Assembly (NCBI GenBank): GCA_030674155.1
Contig: CM060318.1
Coordinates: 69,359,017 to 69,423,016 of the forward strand
DNA: 64,000 nt
Source of the DNA: Stramonita haemastoma
Taxonomy: Eukaryota > Mollusca > Gastropoda > Neogastropoda > Muricidae
Direction of reading: 5' to 3'
Position numbers and translations under genes: made by a program. Positions 9,194 to 22,373 of this stretch are shown here, piece after piece (position 1 is the stretch's first letter; each line of letters starts with the position of its first letter). Below the pieces are notes generated by a model. It did no database searches, was not told the origin of the DNA, and saw nothing but the letters and a program-made list of their open reading frames with translations.

Positions 9194-11680
9194 ATGTGCC
9201 GTGAGAAGACTTTTTTTCCTTTTGTGTTCTGAATCAGAATAACTGCCAGGACTGAGAAATCTGTGTTGCTGAAGCGTACCCACACAAGAAGGAAGAGTTT
9301 TGGGGTGTTTTTGTAGTCATGTTTGCGGGGGTGCTCTTTTTTTGTGTGTTTTTTGATATGCTGGGCTATTGCTGTTGAGGGAAATGACAGGGGAAAATCA
9401 ACCACATTGGAGTATGTGGTGTTGATGTTTTATGGGGAACGTTGCTGAGGGGAATGCAAGAGGGTACCGTGTGACAGGGGTTCGTTTCTTTGATAATCTG
9501 TCCAGCTGTCTTCCACACCACAGCCAGTATTTTAGGAATGCTGCAGGTATCATGGGATGGTGTGAGTATGGCTGTCTGTGTGAAATGTATAACAAAGTGG
9601 TATGAATGTGCAGGAAGGAAGTGTCAAGAGTTTGTTATGAAGTGAATGTATGATGGAGGTGTTGAAATGTTTAAATAATGAAAAGGGGAAAGGTAAAAAG
9701 AGTTAAATAAAAAGGTGGATGAAGAATAATGTACACAGGAGTGTGAAATGTCAGAAAAGAGTGTGTGAATGTAAATGAAGTGTGAATGTAGAATAGGTGC
9801 AGTGAATGCTCAGAATGGAAGTGTGAATGCTCAGAATGGAAGTGTGTGAATGCTCAGAATAGCAGTGTATGAATGCACAGAATGGAAGTGATGAATGCTC
9901 AGAATGTGGTGTGAATGCAAGAATGATGTGTATGAATGCACAGAAGTATGAATGCACAGAATGGAAGTATGAATGCACAGAATGGTGGTATGAATGCACA
10001 GAATAGAAGTGTGAATGCACAGAATGGTGGTGTGAATGCACAGAATGGTAGTATGAATGCACAGAATGGTGATATAAATGCACAGAATGGAAGAATGGAG
10101 GTGTGCATACGTAGAACAGTGGTATAAATGCATAGAATAAGTGTACAGATTGGTGGTATGAATGCGTTAGATTATGGTATTGGGAGAGTGGTGGTATGAC
10201 TGAATTGAATGGTGATGTGAATATGTTGAAGTGTGGAGGAAGAATACTCTTTCGTCGTCTGTCAGACATGCTGCGCTAACAGTTGTCAGCCTGCACAGGG
10301 GAACAGCAGACAGCAGACAGGAGGGAGACTGGCTCTCTCTACCAGTGCCTCCTGGGTTGGTTGGTTGATTGGTTGGTGTGTTCTGTTCATGCTGTCTCTC
10401 AGTGGCTGCCATTAACAGCTGATTGTATGGGGCATACTTTTCATAATTACCCCACATCATATCAAAACTTGGGGAACTGTGTATGGTCATATGGGAGAAG
10501 GGAAATGCACTAACATCAAATCAATGGGCATTGTATGGTTTGGATTTGTATTACTGTGGTTGTTGTGCAAAATTAAAAAAAAAAAGTTTCATGTGGATGG
10601 AGCATTACAAATTATGGTGGGAGACTGCACATGAATTCTGTCAGGATGAAGGTGGGAGATATACTAACATCACATCTGCGGGTTTCCACATGTCTGATAG
10701 CCGAGAGAATATCAGACGAGCAGGTTTGGCTGGGGTGTTTTTGTTTTGTTTTGTTTTGAAATCTTGGATGGATGTTGAGTGGACAAAGAAGTGAAAGTTA
10801 TCACAAGAAATTTTTTTTTCTCAATTGTTGATTTTTTTCTGTGTGAATTTTGTCAAATGTGCTCTGTACATGACATACATAAAATGTCATTGGTGTTGTG
10901 AAAAGGGTAATGATTTATGAAAATACTCCACTTGTGAAGTGATGCGAATCAAACGTCTTGTGCCTTGTTGATGTCCTGAGCTCAACGGATCACTGAAGGT
11001 ATTGTGTTGATGGATCCCCGATCAGTGCTGCCCTTGAAAAATAATGTTGGTTTGCTAGACCGATCAGTGTTAGCCTTGAAAAATAATGTCAGTTTGTCAG
11101 CAAGGTCTGAGGCTGGCAGAAAGATTTTCTGAAGAATATTTTACTTTAAGGGCCAAAACAGATACTCTGCCTAATTTCTAGGACTATTTTCACAAGAAAA
11201 TAGAATACAAAACAGTGAATGCCCCCTACTTTTTCATGGTCCAGAGGACTGTTATCAGTCATTGGGGGGAAAGAACCATTGTTTTATGGTGTTCATTATT
11301 TTATTTTATTTGTTGTTACTCTTGTTTTGTGTCAGATTTTTAAAATAGAAGCCACATGATAAACTATTAATCAGCAGGATGTGTGAAATATGTGAACAAG
11401 CGAACAGATCCAATAGCTGTTGATTATGAGAAAGGCATTGCAGACATCCCTCTTTCCAAAGAGTTAAAAGCCAAATGTAAGTGAAATTATGTCTCAGTCA
11501 CTGTTTGTTGTGCAAACACGGCAAGGAAGGCAGTGTCTTGGAACAATCCAATAATGCTCAAGTCCTAATCAGCTTGTCTATTGCATGTTCTGGTGTAATT
11601 TGATTAAAGAATATTGTGATGTATTTGTGGTGAAAGCATATTTATTCATTTTTATGTTTTGTGGTCTGTATTTTGTCGAG
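8920..11680 (+). other. CASD1 3' flank / probable 3' UTR
   Basis: After the stop come the remaining 56-bp units (to 9193), unique sequence, the 21-bp minisatellite at 9797-10100 and AT-rich DNA. Short open frames here (10233-10415, 10483-10794) match nothing I know. Poly(A) site not determined. Confidence 0.5.
9797..10100 (+). repeat. 21-bp minisatellite in CASD1 3' flank
   Basis: Roughly 15 imperfect units built on GAATGCACAGAATGGNAGT. The upstream part uses GCTCAGAATGG in place of GCACAGAATGG. Unit length about 21 bp keeps a frame open as repeated Asn-Ala-Gln-Asn-Gly on plus, and Cys-Ala-Phe-Ile or Ile-Leu-Cys-Ile-His on minus. I read this as repeat-driven, not coding. Confidence 0.85.
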
Positions 11681-11683
11681 TAT

Positions 11684-11729
11684 GTGTGTGTGTGTGTGTA
11701 TTTCATTGAGTGTGTGTGTGTGTGTGTGT

Positions 11730-11780
<51 letters not shown>
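11684..11780. repeat. (TG)n microsatellite
   Basis: Two TG blocks split by TATTTCATTGAG and a single interruption (GTGGTG). They sit in non-coding DNA between CASD1 and the COX6B locus. Confidence 0.9.
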
Positions 11781-11783
<3 letters not shown>

Positions 11784-12785
11784 CATGCGTGGGCATAATA
11801 TGTAGAAGCATATTTGTACTCAAGTACTCTCTGTGATTTTCCATTGTATTCCTTTGATGAAATCTGTTAACTGGTGTATTTGTTTTGTTTGTTTGTGAAA
11901 TAACGTTTTTTCTGGTGTTGATGTCAGGACTGTAATTGTGACTTCTTTTTTTTTTTTTTTAAAGAAGTTAAAGGAAAGGAAAGGAAAAACGGGAAAAACA
12001 AAAAATTCTTCAGGTCTGAAATCCAAGGTTTCTCTTGCCTGAACTGCTAGTCAGTGTCTAATTATCATGCTGGAAAAAGGACGTCGGAGTGTTTGTCAGT
12101 AAGTTCATTGTATTGGCTTTATCCTGTACTTCATTTCATTTTTGCTTCTTTTTTTTTTGGTTTGTTTTTGGGGGATGGTTTTTTTTTTCATTTGTTTGTT
12201 TATGATACATATGTTTCAAGAAAACTGTAAATCTAAGCAGTGAGATTCGTAGCCTAGTGCATGATGATAGTGTTACGTTTTTTCTGCCATGAGCTGCATG
12301 GGCTGCTATTTCCAGCGTTGTATTTTCTTTGTGATCTCCCTGTGCACTTTGTGCGTGCTTGTGTCTGGCGAAGGAGGAAGAAGGGTAAAACCACAGTCAT
12401 GTTTTTTGTGTCTGCTTTTTGTCCTGTTCTGTACATGCAAATCTTTTACACACAGATGGTTTTGTATCTTTGCTTGTATGAGTGTCCATATTTGATTCGT
12501 CTATTCTAAAAACTTGAGTGAAAACTATGGGGGGGGGGGCAATTGATGCCTTTATAGATAATCATTCAAGAACGGTTGTTTGTATTTCATAGTAGGAACT
12601 TTTCAGCTGAAAATTTTAGACCCATTTACACATTAAGTTTGAAAGCATCAGCTACGCCCTCTTTTTAAACTTATATATATACAATGAAGTAAACTAACAA
12701 GTTGTTTTCTTGTTGAATCTAACCTGTCCTTGCGCAGTTTTGAACTGTTGTATCTCATTTATTTTTATTTATTTTATACCACTTT
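11781..12785. other. Intergenic, no gene seen
   Basis: AT-rich DNA with homopolymer T runs (near 11945-11960, 12148-12157, 12180-12189) and a G9-10 run near 12530. No exon-like stretch or recognisable repeat. Confidence 0.5.
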
Positions 12786-12789
12786 ATGT

Positions 12790-13290
12790 CACAGCAGATT
12801 TCTCTGCATGAAATTTGGGCTGCTCTCCCCAGGGAGAGCGCGTCACCACAAGTGCAGCACCTACCTTTTTTTTTTTTTTTCTCAGGGACGGTGTCCAAAC
12901 ACGACACCTGTGTACATGCTGGTTTTAAAAAAAAAAAATTTTGTCATCCACACCTACTAGCACACAATGGCCTGCTCTTCTGAAAGGCGGAACGGGGTTT
13001 TAACGTGTGCGCAAGATGTTCTGCGTGCGTTTGCACATGGGACCTCGGTTTACAGTCTTGTCCGAATGACGAATCGGGATGAATCAAGCTGAAGTGAACT
13101 AATAAGAGGTTTTAATGAGGCATGTCCCTTTTGTTACATTATACCATAATAGGTTCAGTGTAAGTGAACAAACTAAGAGAGGGGGGGGGGGGGGGGGTTC
13201 CTTGGCTAGAGCTCTGAGGTTCACCCACAGTGAGACTTTGCGCATGCAGCTGTCCTTACCCACCATTACATTCTGACTTGAGCGATTGTT
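12790..13290 (-). repeat. SINE-B fragment with tail module, reverse
   Basis: On the minus strand, 12890-13085 carries the SINE-B central block (AACCGAGGTCCCATGTGCAA, CAGAACATCTTGCGCAC, TTAAAACCCCGTTCCGCCTT). 13195-13285 carries the tail module after a G16 run at about 13182-13197. A GGGAGAGCGCGTCACCACAA block at 12831-12850 may be a separate repeat. Confidence 0.65.
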
Positions 13291-13294
13291 TCTG

Positions 13295-13665
13295 TTTAAA
13301 TGTATCATGTCTCTTTGGTAATGCTAAGCTGTAGTTTACCTAGCTGAAATGGTCTACTGAGGTATTTTCTGTTTCAATGTAGCCTGCCCGTTGGGTAGTG
13401 CTAAGCTGTTGTATATTTAACTGAAATGAGCTACTAAGTTCTGTTACAAGGTAGACTGTCCTTTGGTAATGCTAAGCTATAGTATATTCAACTGAATAAG
13501 CTTCCAAGTTACTGTTTTGGTTTTTTATTTAAATCTAGGCTACCCTACTCTTTGGGTAGTTCTAAGCTATGGTATTTCCAATCACATGAACTACTAAGGT
13601 ATTTTTCTATTTAAATGTATATCTGCCCTTTGGTCATGCTAAACTCTAGTATATCTGATGGGAAT
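13295..13665. repeat. Degenerate ~80-bp tandem repeat
   Basis: Five diverged units, each with TTTGG(G)TAATGCTAAGCT-like text (near 13313, 13390, 13461, 13551 and 13629), then TA-rich text, AACTGAAATGAGCTACTAAG and a T-rich stretch ending TTTAAATGTA. Spacing varies from about 64 to 97 bp. No coding content. Confidence 0.7.
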
Positions 13666-14304
13666 GAAGTCATCACAGCTGATTACATAGATGTTTGGCT
13701 GTAGGTTCCTTTGTGTAAGAGAGCTGAAATGGACCCCTGTCACTTTATTGTTGTTTTTCTGTGAAAAGAGACGATAGCTCTTCCCTGGAGATAGGTTTTC
13801 TGTGAAGAGAAGAACATAGATTTGTGTGAAAATATTCTTAAGTAATGTTTAAGATTGACAGTTCGTTTAAGAATCTTCCATAATTATATTGAACATTTAC
13901 AGTGGGCACTTTTTCTGTGCCTGTTTTATTCTGTTTGATACTATTCCAGACAGCTTGTCAGGAAAAAAAAAAAGCATGAATTCCTTTCTTTTCCTTATCA
14001 ATCAACTGCTTCTTTGCGGAAGTGGTTCCCAGTGCCAAAATAAAATGATCGCTGTGAATTGTAATCTTGCATCTACACATTTCCTTTAAACCCATCAGGA
14101 ATAAAACAAAGATTTTTGCATACATCTAGAGATGGACTTGTCAGCACATGAGCTAGTTTAGTTCAGGATTTCCATGTCTCTTACAGCATAAATCCGTTTT
14201 TAAAACAGACCTACAAACACATGACCCTAGAGAGAAAAGTGTGAAAGAGAAATCCTACAGAACCAAGTAACACTATCATCCCATTCTGGCTCCATTGCTC
14301 AAAC

Positions 14305-14380
<76 letters not shown>

Positions 14381-15908
14381 ACAACAAAGAAACATTCAAC
14401 TTGATGACTTTTTTTTTCATATTCCTAAGCACTGATAATGCACTATCAATTGAAATGGAAGGAAGCGGTACAAAGGAAATGACAATGACAATTCTGACCA
14501 TTAAAGGCCAGAACAAGGGAGTGAAACCATGGCTGCTTTTCAGAATTGTCTTGGAAGTTGGCTGGATTGATAGTTATCACATTCAGAATTATCTTGGGAG
14601 TTATCCAAAATGAATTCAGCATGGTAATTAATTCATGTTTACATGTACTGTGCCCTCTGACTCGGGTGCACATTCTTGTGATGTTTTGTGCACAAGGAAA
14701 CTCCTCTGACATGTCACTGTGTTGTGTGCAACAGGGTTCTCTCGCATAATCATTTCCACTGTGCTGTAGAGTTAGCCACTGGGCTTAGCTCACTACAGAC
14801 TGTGCCTCATGTAACACAGCACAGTTCAAACTGGTTCAGGCTGTATGGCCTTACCAGGTGCACAAAGCTCGCACTAATATCAGGAGCCATTGGAATATGC
14901 AACTTACTCTGTCACCATAGAGTGGTGAAGCATATGTTTTAACAGAACCCAATGTTACCATCCAGTCAATAAGTGGGTCTGACATTGCCATTAAGTCCAT
15001 GATCAGATGTGCGTCGTCTAGAGGATGTATTTTCTGCAAAGAAAAAAAATGTAGACAAACATAAAGTTGAACATACTTTAACTGCCAACCTTTAGTCAAA
15101 ATAGTCGATGTCCTGGTGCATGGTCCTTCTATAATCATTGTGTTGTTGTTTTTTTTGGCTCAGATTCAGTTGACAAAGGGATACATGATGTGATGACTGT
15201 TAGCTAACCTGGCTGCTGTTTTTCTTTGTTGTCTTCAGATACGCTTATTACACAACCACTACTCAACAATAAATCCTTTCACTACATTTTGTGTCTACTA
15301 AAGGAATAACATAAATATCATGGTATCATGTGCACTACCATTGTTTCAACTGTGTCAATTTTTTTTTTTTGGTTGTTGGTATGTCAACAGTTCACTTTGA
15401 AAACTGCTTTTGTCAAAAGGAATTGATGGCTCTTGTTTCTGATTCCTGTGGCTGCTGCTGAGTTTTGTTCTCATTTCTGTTACTGCTGTTATTATTATGT
15501 CTGGGGTGGGGAGTTGTTATTAACACTGATAAGTCAATGAACAACACAATTACCAAGAAATAATTCATCTTAAATCTAAGAGCTGAAAAGTAGCACTACT
15601 AGCATACCAACTCCTCAGTTATTTCCTAAAGTATTACGACGAATGAAGTCTCATTAGTATCTACCTCTGTCATCGCACAGTTGATTTAGGCAGTTTAGCA
15701 TTAGACAGAAGTTTGTTTCAGCTCATAATGAACTGCTGGAGAAAAAAAGGATCCAGCACACTCACATCTTTGTTACTCATGAAATTAAAATACTTAGTTT
15801 AATCCATGATAGTGGCAAACTACATTTCGAGACAAATTGACAGATAATTGCAAGAAATTCAGAAGTGATCTCTCTGCAAAATATGCAAGTGTGCAAAACT
15901 CAATATGC
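13666..15908. other. Intergenic with (AC)n tract
   Basis: No exon-like sequence. Holds a clean (AC)n at 14308-14376. Several AATAAA-type motifs occur (for example near 14038 and 14101), so a distal CASD1 poly(A) site is possible but not shown. Confidence 0.5.
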
Positions 15909-15910
15909 CA

Positions 15911-15959
15911 CCCCCCCCCCCCCCCCCCCCCCCCCCCCTTTTTTTTTTTTTTTTTTTTT
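15911..15959. repeat. C28T21 homopolymer junction
   Basis: A run of 28 C directly followed by 21 T. Likely length-variable and hard to sequence. Confidence 0.9.
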
Positions 15960-18450
15960 GCTTCTCTGTTTTGGCACTTATGGTGAGTGCAGACTTCATT
16001 TATTCTTGGTAGTGCTTGTTCAACATAGCTGTACAGTTGTTCACTACAGCATGTTTGTTATTATTTTAGGTAATAACAGTTTGAACACTTGGATACTTGG
16101 ATACAGACTTTGTTATGAAGAGAGAAATCTTTTCTGTGGATAATATTCTGTTTCTGTTTCTTTTCATTGGTCAGTTTTTAGGCGATTGCTTTGGTTTTAA
16201 ATATTATGAGTAGGTATGATGAAATAAGAAACAATACCAATACAATTATGTTAGTACATTTGTAGAATATGTCACAGTTTTGTTTTGAATGTTAATTGTT
16301 TTCATGCAACATGCTTCCTATTTGAAATCATGTTTGCTTGCAGATACAAAACATCTTGTTTGGCATGACAGTGAACATCAAAGAAATTTGCATACACATA
16401 CCTTTCGAAAAAATATCGTTATTATAAATGATGTCCAGGTGACAATGTATACTGTGATCTTTCCAACGTTGAAAGATTCTGTAAATAATATCTTTAAAAA
16501 AAAAATTATGATGAAATTGTATAGTTTAAAAGTTTATACATCCTGAAATGATAGTTCTAGATCACATTTATTATATCTTGTAAATTGACAGGTTTGTTTT
16601 TTTTATTTGGTAGCCAGTCTGTTTTATTTCATACCCCTTGTTTAGTAACTCTGTAGTCTGTTTGGTTGTCTTCTTCTAATCTTTTCAGTAATTTACCCTG
16701 TGTGCATGTCCTGTTTCTTGTTTTCAAATCTGACAGTGATATCAAACATCAAGATCAAATGATTTTTCAATATGTATACAGTGTTTGCATGTCATTTGTC
16801 GTTGCAGAGATGTGTTTGTGTATGAGACTGCAACAGGTTTGTCAAACCATGTGATAATCACAGTGTTGTTTCATTTTATTCTGACTCATGTTTTGCTTTA
16901 TGAAATTCCAGAATTCCATCTAGAGGTGATGCTTATTTTGTTATATTGAAATATTGTCAAGACTTTAAACACTGATTTGCTCTTATTTGCATTATGTGGT
17001 GTTCATTGATTTTGCATTGAATGCTTTATACGATTTGTGAGTGTGAGATACGAGATGTCAGTTGTGACTGCTTATCAGGATAGTAATTTGATCATCACAT
17101 TGTTTCCTTTTCTGAGGGGTAGGAATTGAAAGATGTAATAGTTGTAACAAAATAGAATTTATAAACTGATTGCAGAATAAAAATGCCAGAGTCAGAGACT
17201 AATCATTTAGAATGTTGTGCAAACAGTACAGCATGCTAGACTTTCCTCACATAAAATTATAGTTTATTTGGTAAGTGTTTATGAGAATTAAAAAGGAAAG
17301 AGATTAACTAATTTGAAACTCAGTTTAGCTTCTAGCTGTTAATGTCAAATTTTAATCTACATCTTATAATACATTGAAGAATTTTAGTCCTGGTTCAGCA
17401 AAATTAAAGTAACTAAAAAAAAAATCTCAGGATTTTGTAAATATGAAAGTGGCCATAATGTATTTGCAAGAAAGTGTATTTTATTTATTTGATATTGACA
17501 AACTCAGGATGTGTACGTGAGTTGGTTTTTTTTTAATGATTTTGTTTTGCTTTCAAATGAAGTAATGTTTGACTTCCTTCTGAAGCAGAGTATACAATGT
17601 TTAACATAGTGCTTGAATACATGCCTTTTGTAGACAAAGAAAGTAAATCCTAAAATTTTAGTACTTTTATCAGTTTAGTTTTAAATTTTTGTTTTCTAAG
17701 TTAAAAGAATCATTAAGTATTTCATAGCCATTTCTCCATTGTGTTGCAGAGTTCCAGATGTATATGATGGAAACAAATTCTTCAAGATCAAATTACATTA
17801 TCGCTTTGGTGAATGCAAGAGTCGGCTTTGTTCTTGATACAGTTGATTTAATTCTGCATGTTCAGTGTGCAGTTTTAGAGTGCACAATTAAATGAATTAT
17901 TCTATTGGCCAGGGTTTTGTTCTCAGTTTAATTTGACGCAGACAATTGGAAGTATGTTTTGCATGATTGAGAGTTTGGGTGGACTTTTAAGTATTATTTT
18001 GTACAATGTGTGTTGTCCATAAGTGCATGGAATGTGGTTATTTTAAGTACTATTAAATCATGTTCAAAAATAAAAACTCTTGTTTTTGTGTTGTGAAGTA
18101 TGCATTTTTGAATGAATTGGTAAGAAAAACTGTCATGTGACTGAAGAGACCATTAGGCAGCGTTAATGGCAGTTTTTTTAACACAGCAGTATTAAGTGTC
18201 CAAGCCTGAGAGAAAACATTTTCAGTATCACAATGAGTTTGGCTTTTCCACACAATGACAACAGAAAATGTGTTGACAGCCTGATTTTTTTTTTTACAGG
18301 ACACTGCACCCCCCCCAAATCTTAGAAGGCAATCATCATCTTCATTTTTTTCCTCATGTATTGCAGCAATCAGGGACCACAGAACAATACCTAATGTCTT
18401 CAGCAGTCAGATTCTGACCAGATACCATTTTTATTCAGAGGTTTAAGAGT
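15960..18450. other. AT-rich intergenic DNA, no gene seen
   Basis: About 2.5 kb of AT-rich sequence with short stop-filled frames on both strands. No repeat family shared with the rest of the window was noticed. Confidence 0.5.
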
Positions 18451-18840
18451 GAAGATGGCAGGACGCTCAAGGTGTTCACCTGCTTAATACGTAAACCGTG
18501 AGGTTCTGTGTTTGATTTCTAGACTTGCCCTTTTGTCCCAGTTTGATGAGAAAATTGAACTGAATGTCAAAGCCCTTCAGACGAGACCCAAGGCCCTGTG
18601 AGCAAATGCATACAGAACATCTTGTGCATACATTAAAAACCAGTTCTGCCTTTTGGAAGAGTAGGCCATATCATGTTGGTAGGAAGGGATGACAAAATTT
18701 TTTTAAATGCATGCACATCGTGTTTAGACACCATCTCCAAAGTGGGAATGCAGCTACCTATAATTATGGTGGGAGGGGGGGAATGGTCACATATGCAAAA
18801 TCTCACTATTGGTAGACTCAGAGCTCTAGCCGAGGTATGA
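18451..18840 (+). repeat. SINE-B-related copy with tail module
   Basis: The diverged head (GTTCACCTGC, then GAGGTTCTGTGTTTGAT) resembles the copy at 55972-56345. The body has CAGACGAGACCCAAGGCCCT, CAGAACATCTTGTGCATAC and GGAAGAGTAGGCCATA. It ends in the tail module (CCAAAGTGGGAATGCAGCTA to CAGAGCTCTAGCCGAGG). Confidence 0.7.
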
Positions 18841-19336
18841 AAAAAATGGGGGAAAAAATCCAAAGGTTGTTATCAATTGATCAAATTTAGTACCTGCCTC
18901 ACGGCTTCTCATTTCAGTCTCTTTAGTTCCCCAGTCAAAGTTCATGACCCGCAGCTGGCAGGGCGTTGATATAAATAAACGGGGAAAAAGGAAAGGCTGC
19001 ACTAGGGGCTTGCGCTATAGCCGTGTTCAGCTGTAGATTACCATGGTTTCTTTCACACATCGTTTTGTACAGTGAATCGTCCAAAAAGAGACAAACAAAG
19101 CATTCTTTATAATCAGCTTGAAACAAGCTTTCTTTTGACACCAAACTCCATATACTTTCTTTCACACTGGTTGACGTGAGAGCAGTCAAAACATAGATGA
19201 AGATGAACAGGAGAGCGACAGGCAGACACACAATCACAAAAATCAGTCATTTTTAACTCTCTCTCTAAAAAAACACATATTTATAATATACAAACAAAAA
19301 ATGTAGAGAAGAAATTGAACATGTCTGCATGCAGAC

Positions 19337-19449
19337 TAACTAGGTTTTTTTTTTGATGGTTTTGTTTCTGTGGGCACAGCGAAGCCATAGATGAACACAC
19401 CGTAGTAGGCTACCACCTGCAGCGCCGCGTGAAGCAGCGCGATACAGAG
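19337..19449 (-). CDS. Orphan exon candidate, membrane-helix C-terminus
   Basis: Reading the minus strand after acceptor-like CTGCCAG (19450-19456), an open frame gives HPTLCIALLHAAL, VVAYYGVFIYGFAVPTE and a lysine-rich end before TAG. It looks like a last transmembrane helix plus a short cytosolic tail; G/C at third positions is much higher than in the surrounding DNA. I do not recognise the family. The plus strand is also open across the same GC-rich block between CAG (19380) and GTGAGA (19457), so strand is uncertain. No partner exons were found upstream on the minus strand. Confidence 0.3.
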
Positions 19450-19870
19450 CGTGGGGTGAGAGTCTGGCAGTCATTAGTGTCAGCTAGGTATCTCACTTCA
19501 CTCTAAACACTAGGCCTACTGCATAGTCATGGCGATTCAGCACGTACACAGTCCACTGTTTCATCAGATTTTAGTGGTTTCCTGCTACAGCTGAAGGTTT
19601 ATTTACTAACTAAATCCAGTACAGCTTATAACCCCGAGCACACAGTAGAAAACAAATGTCTTTTCAGTGGCATCAGGCAGAAATAGCTCACAAATGACTG
19701 GGGTTTTTAAAAAATATATTCATTGATGTTTCTGATACTATACAAAAAAATCTTCTGATCATGTTGAAAAAATGTTGTGATCAAAAGCGTGACTATTTTA
19801 GTGTTGTGAAAAAAGAACAAACCACACAGAAACCTACACTTTGACATCAAAGTAAAAACGAGAAAGAGAG

Positions 19871-20623
<753 letters not shown>

Positions 20624-20639
20624 CAACAAGCTGACACTC

Positions 20640-22319
20640 GGGCTTTGTTTCTTGAGAGAGACAATGGTTTTAAAATATTTTTTTAAAATAGTTAACAAAA
20701 AAAACACCAACAAAGTTACCACAAACAGGTAAAGCAGGTATTGAAGTTTTGTTCACTGAAGTATGATCATTGTAAAAAATCATGGGAATCCGGCAGCGTA
20801 TGGTACAAAATGCCTTTCATACAGAAATTTGCTCAGTGGCTAATAGACAGCAAAGAAGGAAAGTATAGCAGCATCGCCAGATGCTGGACTCTGACCCCTG
20901 ACCGCGCGGTGCCCTAGATAGCGGTGGGATGGAATTTCGGGTTACGGAGTGCAGTGCCAGCCGCCAACTAAAGAGTCAGATTTTCCCCGTTTTGAGCAGC
21001 CGTGGCCTGTGCTACATGTTATATCTATGCTTTGAAATCTGCATAAATGTGTCTGAATACAAGAAAATTAGTCTCAGACCATAATCACTGAGCAGCCATG
21101 TCAGATCACACATGCCCCACTGCACATGTTCAGTGAAAATGCTCCAGAATGTTTACAACTGACTGCTAAAACATACCACATGATGGAGAGTATTTTCCAT
21201 TTTACAACCCCCCCCCCCCCCCCTCCCAGTATTTCCTTACCAAGAGGGGTGCATAGTGCCTGGTCTTTTCCTGTGCTTGAAATTTTGCAGCAGGTCTCAT
21301 AATTAGTCAATCAGAACACATGTATTTTCCAGTCCTGAACCGTTCTACATGGACTGTTACAGTTTCACTTGTAATTTCAGTAGTGAAGTCACTGCAGTGC
21401 TAAAGTCATATGAGAGCTGAATTTACATTTATACTGTTTAGAAAGAGATGAATATAACCTTGTAGGCACAGCATACAACTGAACCGAAAGTAACTACACA
21501 AAACATGAATACTTTTTTCATTGCAGCATGCACTAAACAAATTCCATAAATGTGGCGCTCCACCATGAAATGAGTCGCCTAGCACATTACCCAATTTTGC
21601 GCTAGGAGCCTTTAAAGGCAGGTGGGGGTCAAGTTGTCAATTTTGTGATTTTGATTGATTATTAAACTAGATCTGTTTATTTATCTTATAATGAAATATC
21701 AAGGTATGATTTTTATTCCTTTTGCTTTTAAATACGTTTTGAAAATACCAAAGCACTCATTCTGACAATCTGTTACTAAAATAAACTTGCCCGTTGCTCA
21801 TTTTGTCCCATCCTGCAGTCTATCATTTCAATTTGTAATAATGCTGCACAGAATTGTCCGATTTTCAATCTGTTTATTGTATTTGATAGCCACTTTATTG
21901 CACATTAATAACATGTCGATAACTAAAAAATGACCTCATGTGCACTCCGTCTCATTATGTGGTGGAGCGTCACAAATATATTTTGAGACCTTTTATGCCT
22001 TGAATGTGACTTGCCCCTTATTTCCTCCCCTTCTTTCAGGGGGGAGGGGGATTCGAGGTGGAAAGCAAATAGACCCTCTGTTAAAGTTTTATTTCACACT
22101 AGTTCTCACAGACACCAATTTCATTACATATGACAAAGGACTCAAAACCATGAAGATGGTTCCCATTGAATATTTTTATTTCATCTTTTAAGACCACAGC
22201 ACATCTACTATTCCATGCTATCTGGAATCACTGAACACTTTACAAAAATAAAGTGACGAAAAAGTCAACATTTATGACCATACAAATCATCAAATACAGC
22301 ATCTCACTACATGAACTAT
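20640..22319. other. COX6B 3' flank
   Basis: No confirmed exon. A GC-rich patch at about 20870-20990 stands out from AT-rich surroundings but gives no convincing protein. C16 run at 21208-21223. COX6B 3' UTR must start at 22319 going down; its end is not determined. Confidence 0.5.
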
Positions 22320-22373
22320 TCAAATCTTGCCGGCAAATGTTCCTGACTCAACCTGCTCATCCCATTTCTCCAC
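22320..22373 (-). CDS. COX6B1: COX6B coding exon 3
   Basis: 18 codons including TGA after acceptor TTTGCAG. Encodes [17 protein letters not shown], equivalent to the human C-terminal VTDWDEQRAEGTFPGKI. Confidence 0.94.
   Translation of the reverse strand: MEKWDEQVESGTFAGKI

Noticed and set aside
8518..9405. 295-codon minus-strand open frame and its neighbours
   Set aside because: Antisense shadow of the CASD1 exon and the 56-bp array; repeated peptide units follow the repeat period and change frame with it.
9751..10269. 172-codon minus frame rich in Ser/His/Phe
   Set aside because: Directly follows the 21-bp minisatellite; repeated SVHS(Y/H)(H/F)HS units are repeat translations.
18935..19237. 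100-codon minus frame starting with a hydrophobic stretch
   Set aside because: The start resembles a signal-anchor, but the rest is low-information and no family is recognised; not joined to the 19.4 kb exon by usable splice sites.
20870..20990. GC-rich patch as first exon or promoter of the 19.4 kb orphan gene
   Set aside because: No ATG frame leading to a plausible protein and no donor that would keep phase with the orphan exon.
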